From Ophthalmolycus amberensis (Eukaryota; Chordata; Actinopteri; Perciformes; Zoarcidae), in NCBI GenBank assembly GCA_024529925.1, contig JAFEUB010000736.1, forward strand, positions 2,953,501 through 3,017,500: a stretch of DNA of 64,000 nucleotides, given 5' to 3'. Shown here in pieces: positions 38,640 to 48,534 of the stretch (position 1 is the first letter of the stretch; each line of letters opens with the position of its first letter). A program made the translations under genes and the position numbers. The notes beneath the pieces are model-generated. The model was given only the letters and a program-made list of their open reading frames with translations. It searched no databases and was not told where the DNA came from.

Positions 38640-38755
38640 AGTGTGTGTGGGTGAGGAAATAAAAGATGTGAACTTCCAATGCTACTGTCCTCCAGCTCCA
38701 CTCCCACTCTCCACCTGTCAAGACATTTTTATAAAGCAGCTACTGCCTACAGCCA

Positions 38756-38794
<39 letters not shown>

Positions 38795-41016
38795 ATAAAA
38801 TGTCGTATAACACATTGTGTCTCTGTTCTCCAGATGGCCCAGGCTCTCAACAGCAGTACGGGCAACTCTTTGGTTCTCATCGATGAATTTGGAAAGGGAA
38901 CTAACACAGTGAGAGAAACTTGTTCCAGCACTTTGTGAATTAAGTACATATGTATACACGTAACAAGGACACACAGTGTCATTATTGTGAGGCCCCTGAA
39001 ACCAATCCAGTATTATCCACTTTAGAGCTGCAGCACGAACAGACCTTCGGGTCAGCCCAACATGTGCCACCTATCAGCAAGAAAACAGCAGCAGCTGTTC
39101 AGACCAGCAGATATTGAGGCGTTAATGTGCGCCATCTACATGCAAAAGAAGTAATGCAATTTTGAATATAGGTTCATAAATACTTGTTGGCAGCTATATT
39201 TCCTGCTGGATGCTCGGAGACATTAGAGTTCACTCTGAGTAACATCATGTTCGCTGTCCTCCATCACTGCCAGGTTACTCTGGAGAGGGACGGACGAGGT
39301 CCAAACAAATTTCATTTATCTTAAAAAGAGATACAGATGTGGGAGGCAGAGCCTAGAAGAAAACAGGAATAGAAAATTACTAATGTGGGTTAAATGAGTT
39401 CTGTTTTAGCTTGTTAACAACAAATACTGAAAGCAGCTATAATCTATTTAGATTAGCTGTTTTCAGCTAAAACCCCACTGTGCACTACCTGCTCAGCACC
39501 AATCAGCAGACAGACACAGTTAGAGACAAGCTGGTGAAGATAGTGAAGCACTTATCAGCTCATGAGTCAGATATTTGCCTCAGAAGCAGGTAGAGACCAA
39601 AACCAGACCTAAATCACTGACTTTTATATTCGTCAGGTGGTTTGAAACAAATGAGTAATAATAATGCTGCAGCTCTGTAACTGCTGTCAACTTTAAAGGC
39701 GATAATATGTCAATGCTGTGTCCACAACCTGTTTTCACTGCTCCATGTGGCCAAATTATTGCCATTTTAATTATAGATTTTTGGTGTTTTAAATCCACAA
39801 ACTGAACTGTGTTTCTGTTGTATCGGAGTACTATTAGTACTGTGTAACCAAATGCTTGATGTAAAACCACCAAAGTGCACATAAAACCACAAGGGCTGCT
39901 TATTTTTTTTTTGCATGTCACACCTTTCTGTCTTTCCCCACATTTCGATCTTTTTACTGTACAGTATCAGGATGCAACATTTTCTTATCCAGAGACCAAT
40001 AGGCAGGAATGTTCTGTTAATTGGTTTATTCGTGGCTCCAACTCAATCTCAGGCTATCCAGGGTTTGTGTAAGAGAGCTTAATCTGTATGAAGACTGTCG
40101 AGTTCGACCTGTAGAAGCTTCATCCTCGCTCAGAAACACAACTGTTTATTGTTCCCCCTCAGGTGGATGGACTCTCTTTGTTGGCTGCCTCGATGTCTCA
40201 TTGGCTGAGAAGACCTCCGGTGGATGTTCCTCATGTGCTGTTGGCTACTAACTTCCACAGTTTGCTGCAGCTGGCCCTGCTGCCCTCCTCTTGCCTGCTG
40301 TCTCTTCTGGTACTGACAGATACTCGACTGAGCTTTAGCATTATGACGACGTGTAGCCTGAAGCACTTTGTGATTGTGTTCAGTGATAATAAACTGATGT
40401 GCTGCAGCAAACTTCCAAATGACCAACTAGCTAATGAGACACTTTTTTACCTCATTAGACGTTTATTTTATTGTGTATGTGGTTATGTATCAATGTGTGT
40501 GTGTGTGTGTGTTAGACTCTAGAGACAGCAGTGGATGGGGATGAGTTGGTGTTTCTGTACCAACTGAAGGAAGGAATCTGCCAGTCCAGCTATGCTGCCA
40601 ACATCGCTACACTGGCAGGCCTGCCAACTAGCCTCGTGCAGAGAGGAGTGGAGGTAAACACACACACACACACACACAGATACGCAGAAGCATGCTCGCA
40701 TAGACTAACTGTCTGTCTGTGTGTGTGTGATCAGGTCTCTGAACTGTACAGGACGGGCAGGCTCATCAAGCGTATCGACAAAGCATCGTCGGATGAGCAA
40801 GCGAAACGGTTCGTTAACCTCCAGCTCCACAGAATGACAAACCAACACAAGAGAGCAGTGTATGTGAAAGTATTTTTTATGGGTGTGACCGACAGGTGCA
40901 GGTCTTTGGTGGAGGCGTTCCTGAGCCTCGACCTGGAGGACACAGAATTGGACCTTCAGCACTTCATGAAGGAGGAGATCCTGCCCTCTGCTGGGGAGCT
41001 GCTGAACCGCAGCTGA
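32735..41016 (+). CDS. msh5: MutS homolog 5, meiotic recombination protein
   Basis: MSH5 pairs with MSH4 as a sliding clamp that stabilises meiotic crossover intermediates; it does no mismatch repair. Twenty-five exons: 32735-32833, 32921-33044, 33201-33281, 33578-33631, 33745-33866, 33985-34094, 34375-34410, 34570-34652, 34757-34802, 35135-35273, 35404-35466, 35563-35691, 35792-35864, 36010-36119, 36246-36326, 36431-36518, 36613-36680, 37266-37384, 37596-37722, 38403-38552, 38834-38908, 40163-40309, 40516-40653, 40735-40808, 40896-41016. Codon-by-codon phases close exactly: 818 aa against about 834 in human. Landmarks: RRRVGVELEDSSVGVPIL, KLSHTKVSDWQ-like, SIHLFRDISEGFSDDLHH, IPSCCVIYIPLIGFLLS, Walker A GPNSSGKS (about residue 571), ST-rich FMIDLNQ, Walker B LVLIDEFGKGTNT (about 647-659), and C-terminal LEDTELDLQHFM. 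Introns 1 and 24 are open and a multiple of three. Poly(A) signal at 41327-41332. Confidence 0.95.
33929..33968. repeat. (GT)n microsatellite
   Basis: Twenty GT units in msh5 intron 5, ending 16 bp before the exon 6 acceptor. Confidence 0.9.
38596..38638. repeat. (TG)n microsatellite
   Basis: About 21 TG units in msh5 intron 20; a separate (CA)16 lies in the same intron at 38757-38789, so the pre-mRNA can fold TG against CA. Confidence 0.9.
38757..38789. repeat. (CA)n microsatellite
   Basis: About 16 CA units, 45 bp before the msh5 exon 21 acceptor. Confidence 0.9.
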
Positions 41017-41163
41017 ACTGTTCTGCTGCCACCGCAAACATGTTTCTGCAGCTCTGTGGTCAGTTTGTTCGTTCACTGTTGACGGTTTTCAGCTAGTTTT
41101 GGGAGAGAGCTAACTGATGCTCCACCTCTACATACATGACAAGAATTATATTACAGTCTGACA

Positions 41164-41169
41164 TTTATT
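41164..41169 (-). terminator. Putative polyadenylation signal of the Ly6-like gene
   Basis: TTTATT on the plus strand is AATAAA on the minus strand, about 195 bp past the Ly6 stop and inside the msh5 3' UTR. No nearer canonical hexamer was seen. Confidence 0.45.
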
Positions 41170-41326
41170 CGACTGCATGGGTTTTTCGGTTGAAGTACCA
41201 CGTTAAATATGGTACAAACAGATGGTCTCTTTGGTTGGATTAAAGTCTTTCTAAAAGAATTTGTTTCTGCCAAAGAAGTATTTTCTAGCTGTGTAAACAA
41301 AATTGTGTAAAGCTTTTGACAACATA

Positions 41327-41332
41327 AATAAA
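41327..41332 (+). terminator. msh5 polyadenylation signal
   Basis: Canonical AATAAA 310 bp after the msh5 stop codon and 33 bp before the stop of the converging Ly6-like gene. Confidence 0.65.
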
Positions 41333-41364
41333 AGCGGCTCGTTTACTGTGATCCTGTTGAGGCT

Positions 41365-43740
41365 TCAGAGAGGTACCAGGTAGTCAGCACATCCACGGTC
41401 AGGTACAAAAGTGGCGGTTGGAAGTTTGTGCGCCGAGTTGCAGAAGGAAGCGTCGCAGCAGTTTTTGGTCATGAACAAGATGGTGTTGTTAGATAATAGC
41501 TCCACGGTGGTCTCCACGTCACACTCGTCTGCCTTCACACATCCCAAAGTCTTAACGTCCAGAGTGTCCGCTGTGAAGACAAGACGGTGGTTTTCAGTTC
41601 AACATCTCTCGCCACATTTCCCCCACTGTGGGGCTAATAAAGGATCATCTCATCCAACACACCTGCCTTCCCTCGACCCGTGTAGCAGCGCTCGCCGACG
41701 CTGCAGATGGTTTCGGTGGTGTAGCAGGTATCCCAGAAGCCCAGGTCACAACGGAAACACTCCAGCAACTCCTCATCCTCCTCAAATCCCACTGACTCCA
41801 TGAGCTGCTCGAGCTGCTCCTCTTCCTCACCTGAGTCCAGGAAACAGCACAGAAACGGGAGAGTTTGATACAGCAGTTCAGTTTTAACGGCATGAATTTG
41901 GACAGAACATATGTTGCCAAATGAGAAAGCCACAACAAGATAATTGTTTAATAGTTGTTTTGCAAGAAACACCAAGATTGCAGAATACTCACTTATTAAC
42001 GGTTTAATGGATGAACAGCTTTGAATTATTCAGATTTCGAGGCATTTACGTAATGTGTTGTTGGACACATTAATTATTCAGGGGGTGCTGAATGTGTGAA
42101 AGTGTTGGAGCGCTGTTGAAGGACATCAAGCCAAACTGATGAGGCACATTCTGCCAAATACCCTGAGAATCTCCGAAATATTTTGTTTATTCTGCAGCAG
42201 TCTGGAATGCGTTCCTTTGAGTGGATGACTTGTGTTTTTCAGGGGTGGGGTCCATGTCTTAGGGCTGCATCGTGTTTTTATTAACCAGACAGATACTGGA
42301 GTTAATAGAAAGAGTTGGCAGCAGACAAACCCTTCTTATTCCCACAATGTACCGCACAAGCCCTCACAATAACATAACCTGTCGCACGTTGGCGCTTGAA
42401 AATGCAGAGAGGCTTCTTCCTACAATTAATAATTCAGTGGCAGTGTGAAATATGTGACAACGCACAAAAAGTTTTCTAACTGCTTATCAAACGTGACTGG
42501 AAAACCCCCGTTGTCAAGCTCACGTTATGCCGGTTTATGTTCAAATAACTGTGGAGACAGCATATTTGGACACTAAAACGTGATTATCCTCGTAGTTTTT
42601 GATGTCACAGCATCTCTCTGAGACGTTTAGCTTTGGAGCTTGTGAGAGCACAGCTAGTTGCCGTATTGGCTGGCCTCAGTGCTCCTGGAAAAGGGCTAAT
42701 CTCCTTCTCGGGGCCATAAGATGAGTTTCAGTCAGACCACCAATCCTTATTCCCTCTCATCTTGTTAGCTCAGGTGGACGAGCAGATAAAAGAGTAAGTT
42801 GGGTTCATTATGAGGAGAGCTTACACTTCCTAAATCTGCACTCAGCTGCCAGTTTATCTAACCATTGCAGTCTAAAGCAACCGCCCTGCAGTAAATCATA
42901 CCCCCGTGATCATGTTTTTCGTGCTCAGTGTTTGCTGACAGAGAGGTTTTTATTCAAAAGCATATGTACCTTTTGGAGAATAGAGTTTGTGGTGCTGTTG
43001 AACTGTGTTTCTATATTCTCTTCACCACATTTATGGAGCAGCTGTGTGAGGGTTAGTGGTGCAACGGATCATAAAACTCGGATCAGCACAAAAGATAAAA
43101 GGGAGAAAAAATAACTTTTAGAGATCCCTGATCACGTTTTTTTTTACCGCCGTTACTAATTGACAATAAATAATTGATGACAGTTCCAACAAAAACGGAA
43201 CATTATAACCTTCATGAATTTAGGATGTATTGCACAGCTGCAAAGCTTAATCGATCCGCAGAAAATGTAAACACAACTATTATGATGACCAATTCATCTT
43301 TTGAGTCATTTTTCAGGCAAAAAGGCTAACTTTTACTTTATAGATTTAAGATTAATAGATTAATCAAGAAAAGGATCAGAAGATTAATTAATAATAAAAA
43401 TGATGAATTGCAACCCTATTTTATTGCAGGGCTGTTGTATTAGACAGTGTGGACTTTAGATAAAATAGACTTTGTTGATATTTCACAAATCAAGAGGCCC
43501 AATTATTTGACATTAACATTAATCAGAAGATAATTCATAATTTTGTGAAAGACGCAATAATCTGTTGCTCATGAATAACGGTCAACCAGAAATGAGTATG
43601 CTTTTTTTTAAACAAAAGTTCTAGTATCAACAATGTAGTAGAACAGAAGACGCTGCTGAGGTTCACCTACTGTAAAACATCTTACCTTGAGCAGGTGTGA
43701 GCATCATGATGGCAAAAACACTGAATATTAGTCCTTTCAT
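41365..43740 (-). CDS. Secreted Ly6/uPAR (three-finger) domain protein
   Basis: Small Ly6/uPAR-family protein; such proteins act outside the cell as ligands or receptor modulators. Three exons on the minus strand: 43686-43740 (signal peptide MKGLIFSVFAIMMLTPAQ), 41663-41830, 41365-41570; phases match and give 142 aa. The mature part has an unusual acidic segment (GEEEEQLEQLMESVGFEEDE) before the LU domain. The domain shows LLECFRCDLG (C-x2-C), CYTTETICSVGERC, and the signature NCCDASFCN. That gives ten canonical cysteines plus one extra near the C-terminus (RGCADY). The end (DYLVPL) lacks a hydrophobic GPI-anchor signal, so secretion is likelier than anchoring. Intron 2 is only 92 bp and contains a LINE 3'-end remnant. 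Human LY6G5/LY6G6 genes lie near MSH5 in MHC class III, so orthology to that group is plausible but unproved. Confidence 0.85.
41617..41660 (+). mobile_element. LINE 3'-end remnant in Ly6 intron 2
   Basis: ATTTCCCCCACTGTGGGG followed by CTAATAAAGGATCATCTCATC closely matches the 3' terminus of the LINE ending at 50499 (ATTTCCCCACTGAGGG, then ACTAATAAAGGATTATCTTATC). It fills about half of a 92-bp intron, antisense to the host gene. Confidence 0.65.
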
Positions 43741-45255
43741 ATGAGCGGGATGCTTCTTCCATTGACTGCACCATGAGGTCTGTCGAGGAAACCGTAACTT
43801 GGTTTAGATCAGGAATAGACCTGCTATTTGTCCTCACCTCACAGCTGCTAAAAGGCTGAAGGGAAGATGGTCGAACGACCAAAGTTTGGGGGGGTGAACA
43901 GCTGCAACTTAGTAAACCCCGAGGGGTGGGATGTGGAGTCTGGCCACCAGAAAGACTTCATATCGCCTCTGTCAGAAAATGTCATTTGGTTTATTAGCTT
44001 GTTGTAGCAGAAGATACACCAACGTGAATGTTACATATAAAACCAAGCTGGTAATTCATCCCTCTGTTTTCACGAGGTACTGAATGCCAGATGTGGACAA
44101 AGGTTAAAGCGCCTCCTTTGTGGTGGAAAACATTTCCGTCATCCAGCTGATATGTCTCACTTTTTTTTTTTTTTTCAAAGACTTCTTAACTGAATCTCAC
44201 TTCCAGCTGTAACATGTAAAGTCTGGGAGTTTAAAAAAAAACCACTTCTTTAAAACTGGCATTTTCCAGATAGCTGATCCTCAGTCACTCAGTTTATATA
44301 CATACATGTTGCTCTATCTCTTAAGGAACAGAGGGTGTCCTGAGTCAGCGCAGGGTTAAGCAGCTTACAGCCTCCCTTCCATCTGTATAGATATGTATCA
44401 ACACACATCACGGTAATCTCTCAGAGGGGGGGGGGGGTTTGATTCAGTTATATTCTCAATGCAGCAAAAAAAAAAAAACGTGTGTTGGTAAATTATGTAA
44501 CAGCACTGTTGTACACCTCAAAGATGTCTTGTATTCTCAGTTGCTGCAGTGCTGTTGAGCATGAGTGTGAAGACAATGAAATCCCCTCTGGTCAGTTTAA
44601 TGTCAGATTCAAAGAGGATCGATAACTGAGAAATCAAACTATATGCCACATGGATATGAAGACACAGGAGCAACATGATCCCCACTGACAGAGCTGAAAC
44701 GCACAGTGGATGAATCATTTTTAGCCATTTTTCTTAAGCATTGTGAAGACTCAAGTAGTTTCTGACTGTTGTGCAGACAAAACATCAGCTTGAAGCAATT
44801 CAAAGACTGTTGATGGTTTACTATTTTCTGACAACTTTATAATCATTTTGGGGGATGTAGTTTGGGTCAACACCTCTCTGAAACAGTAACCTTCATGGGA
44901 TTCACTGCAGGACTGGTGAGTTACACCGTATTAGATTGGTGAACCCAATAAACTGGCAAAAAGATTTGACAGTGAATCTGCAGATGAATCAGTAACAACC
45001 TTTTGGTTGCAGCTCTGACATCCATGCAGCTCTTTCCCTGTAAATGTAAACAGATCAGAGCATCTCTCACAGTGAGGACTCCTGTATGTGTGAAAGAGAG
45101 AGAGAGCTGCTTTTCCGAGCGATAAGCGCGAAGGAGGCTGCTTACAGCTTGTTGCAAGATTCAGTGGCGATTCAGACACATCTCCCCGACTCATACCTGC
45201 TACTAAAATCCAGCATCTTAAAACAGCATAATGTACCTGCACACAACCTCCAACT

Positions 45256-45298
<43 letters not shown>

Positions 45299-46607
45299 TG
45301 TAACAGAGAGATGGGTGCTGTTTTTTAGTGAGTGAAAGGAATGGTTGCAAATTAGTGAACGCTTCAGTCTCAGTCGTCATCTGGATGGCAGGATCCCAGC
45401 ATGGGCCCAAACAACAAGGAAATACTCTGCAGTCCTAAAGCGCCTATAAAAACTCTCAGACTGATCCCCTGTGTAATTAGAGGCTGGAGGAGAACATGCT
45501 GGTGATAATTAAAAAACTTAACTCCTTTACCTCTCAGACTGTTCAAACAATCTTGCTTTTGCTTAATTGGACCCGATAACATTTTTCTCTGCATTGTTTT
45601 TGCTTTATTTTTGCAGAAGCCAAAGATTGAGATGGCGGACCGGGGGGAGGGAGGGGGGGGGGGGTATTTGAATAAAGCGTAGGAATCAGATGATGAAGCG
45701 AGAGGAGATGAAAGGTCTTGATGGTGGGAGAGTGAGGCTTCAGTTACACGACTCATAGGACCGCTTTTCTCAGTTAAAGCTGCGCCAGAAATAACTCACA
45801 ACAGCCTCACCAGATTTCGATTTTTTTTTTTTTCAGTCATTGCTCTTTTATTTCTTTCCACCATCTGATTCAAATTCTTCAAGATCTCACCTCACCACAC
45901 TCGGGAGAAGGGAGGGAACTGAACAGCTGACACTGAATTTAAAAATCAAATGAATGACAGTAAAACACTGGAACTCAAGTCCACTCTTGCGTGTGTACAG
46001 AGCAGCAGCTGGTATTTATAGCGTGGCTGTAGGTGTCGAATGAGAGGAGTGTGGCCTTGTGTGCTCCCCTTGTTTATACCGAGACACAATTTGCTCAGAT
46101 AAAGAGCAGATAACAGTGTGTGTGAGATTAGATAGACGCATTTAAGACCTTATCTGGCTCATCCTCTCAACCAAACCTCTCCAGCAAGGAAATGTAAACG
46201 ATCTGCGTGTGTGTGTGTGTTGTGTGTGAGAGAGAGTGTGTCCATCTCCCAGTACGGCACCCAAATAAGTTTTCAGCAACCCTCCTCACGTCCAAATATG
46301 GTCAACCGAGCAGTGGCTTTTTAGGATTTTTTCTGGCATGGGTGACTTCAAAGACAACAAGATGGCGAGTTGACATCAAACAACATAGCCACGATCTTTC
46401 AAACGTGGGTGAGTCAGAGACCGATGTGGGACAAAAACACCCTTCACAGACAGTGACTCAGAGCCACTAAAACATACCGAGAAACATGTCATCTGTTTAT
46501 TGAGGAATGCATAGTCTCGTCTTAAGTGTGTGTCTGCACGTGAAACTTCCAAACGAATCTCATCATGCATATTTTATGAGACGATAGAAGTTGAACCAGT
46601 GGGAGGT
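43741..46607. other. Spacer between the Ly6-like and TMEM200 genes
   Basis: Ly6 promoter side and TMEM200 3' side. A minus-strand AATAAA (46496-46501 on plus as TTTATT) suggests a short TMEM200 3' UTR. The remainder holds a (TG)20 at 45258-45296, short homopolymers and no exon that I can support. Confidence 0.5.
45258..45296. repeat. (TG)n microsatellite
   Basis: About 19 TG units in the spacer between the Ly6-like and TMEM200 genes. Confidence 0.9.
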
Positions 46608-47393
46608 TCAGTGTTGAGGAAAGCCTGTCCGCATGTTGAAGTCTATTTCACTGGAGTTGCAAGAGTCTGAGCAGGCGGAGGAGTGGGAGACGGACGGGCA
46701 GGGGGATGGAGGGGGAGGGGTTGGCTCCTGGTGGTGCAGAACTTGGGCCAGTAGAGTTGCCCTTCCTTCCTTCTCCTCCTCCTCCTCCTCCTCTCTATCT
46801 CTACCTCCTGCATCTGAAGGAGGCGACTGTGAAGACCTGCTGCTGATGTTGTGTGTGTTTCTGTGAGATGGAGGAAGAGGAGGACCACAGTTCTGGTCCG
46901 AGAGGGGGAGTACGTGGGTCGGAGCGGCCCAGGATCCCTGCTCCCCATCCTGACAGCTGAAGCTGGGCAGCTCCTGCGAGTCCTCCCAGCCGTCTCCTCC
47001 CTTCAAATCCTCAAGGTCCTCCGGCGTCTCTCGTCGGAGGACTTCCAGGTCCCGGTTCTCGTACAACAGCGTGGCGGCACAGATGAAGATGAACAGGCCC
47101 ACTCCCATGACCACGGGCCCGGCCAGCTTCATCCTCTCAACGTGGGTGCTGCCTCGGGCGGCCGCGACGGGCTTCGGAGCTGCGGACACGTAGCCCGCCA
47201 CCGCGACAGCCATCCCGACCAAAACCACCACGGCGCCCAGCAGGAGCCACACACCTGGGGCAGAGCGCAGGGGCAGTTTGGTCTGGAGGAACTTGCCGCT
47301 CCTCAGGTGTCTGCGGCATGCCAGGAGGCAAACGGGTGATGACTGGGAAGAGAGGGAGGATGCGGGGCTGCAGACAGGATCGGCTGCCGTCAT
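46608..47393 (-). CDS. Transmembrane protein 200 family (TMEM200A/B-like)
   Basis: Two-pass membrane protein of the poorly characterised TMEM200 family. A single coding exon encodes 261 aa; an acceptor (TGTTCAG before 47407) shows that 5' UTR exons lie upstream. Features: an N-terminal cytosolic part ending in the family-type basic stretch (RRHLRSGKFLQTKLPLRSAPG), helix 1 (VWLLLGAVVVLVGMAVAVAG, about residues 49-68), a short loop, MKLAGPVVMGVGLFIFICAA as helix 2, and the conserved LLYENRDLE just after it. The C-terminal half is serine/proline-rich with a Glu run (EEEEEEEKEG), and is shorter than in TMEM200A (about 490 aa). By sequence (LVGMAVAVAGY, GPVVMGVGLFIFICA, LLYENRDLE and the MTA start) it resembles TMEM200B, but its neighbours L3MBTL3 and TMEM244 match the human TMEM200A locus, so it may be a diverged TMEM200A duplicate. 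Confidence 0.85.
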   Translation of the reverse strand: MTAADPVCSPASSLSSQSSPVCLLACRRHLRSGKFLQTKLPLRSAPGVWLLLGAVVVLVGMAVAVAGYVSAAPKPVAAARGSTHVERMKLAGPVVMGVGLFIFICAATLLYENRDLEVLRRETPEDLEDLKGGDGWEDSQELPSFSCQDGEQGSWAAPTHVLPLSDQNCGPPLPPSHRNTHNISSRSSQSPPSDAGGRDREEEEEEEKEGRATLLAQVLHHQEPTPPPPSPCPSVSHSSACSDSCNSSEIDFNMRTGFPQH

Positions 47394-48534
47394 CCTCTGG
47401 CTTCAGACTGAACACAGAAGAGGAGACACGGGAAAAGAGGACCAAGAGCAGAAATACACAAATTAAGTCACAAAGTGTTGCATAGGGGGGAGAGCACAGG
47501 GGGTGTTGGGAGGGAAGATAGTTTAGTCTGCATGGCACACAACAGGAAATAGCTGCTTTAATAAGACATGTGGCGGAGTTAATGAGATGCCAACCTCTCT
47601 GCAGCCCCTCCAGTGTCTCTGTGGAGCCACTCAGAGACTCTCCACTCTCTCCACTGCCCTGCAGCAGCTTCTCTGAACTGAACTGTTATCGAAACACTCA
47701 TTCACCACCACGGGAATAAAGAGACGACCGATCCCTCGCAGGAACCGAATGATTTCACTTCGCATTCTCACTGCAGTCATGAAAACAGAGTCACACCACT
47801 ACGGTAATTGCTCCCACTGAACTCGTGATATAATTCTCCCCCCCCAGGCGAGTGAACACAGCGTGATTCAACAGGACGCAAACAGAGACGATACATTGCT
47901 GTTTTATAAGTGCTTTTACGCATGCATCTTTAATGTTATATTTAAATTCATGATGCTCGGCAACACTGTTGCTGACTACAGCAACTCACTGCGGTTCACT
48001 ACTTTAACGCAGTCAAATCTAATTGGGTACTTGCCTTGTTTTGGACGTATATCCGAAGCAGAAACTGGCTCCTCGGCATCGTCAAAATAAAGAACCCCGA
48101 GTTGTGTTAAATCCAGACTTTCAACGTATCCCTACAAACATTAATGCGTTCTTCATCTCTTTTATTTTTACTGTGTGCGCCGCTGTGCAGCGCAACAGCG
48201 GGCACTGCGGAGCTTTTATAATAAATACAGTCTTACTAAAAAAAAAAGTGGTGCAAAGCCGCTCTTCCTCTCCGTGTCCTCGCTGCTTGTGCGCCTCCGC
48301 AGCCTGTGTTTTGATTTGTCTCCGTGTGAGCGGAGGAGGGGTCGTGGGAATCTGTGGCTGGTGCAGGCCAGTCCCACGGTGAGCCCACTTATTCTCAGTG
48401 ATCAGCAGCCATCAAGTGTGAGCAGGAACAGGGTTATATATGGTCCTTACAAATCCTGTATACATTATATACATATATATATATGTATATATATATATGT
48501 ATATATAGATTTACATTATACATTATATATAGAT
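47394..48534. other. TMEM200 upstream region
   Basis: Likely contains 5' UTR exons and promoter of the TMEM200 gene, though none could be delimited. An AT microsatellite lies at about 48463-48512, next to the start of the LINE copy. Confidence 0.4.

Noticed and set aside
40531..41016. Single 161-codon frame covering the end of msh5
   Set aside because: It reads through two introns; the three-exon model restores the MSH5 family sequence and uses GT/AG sites.
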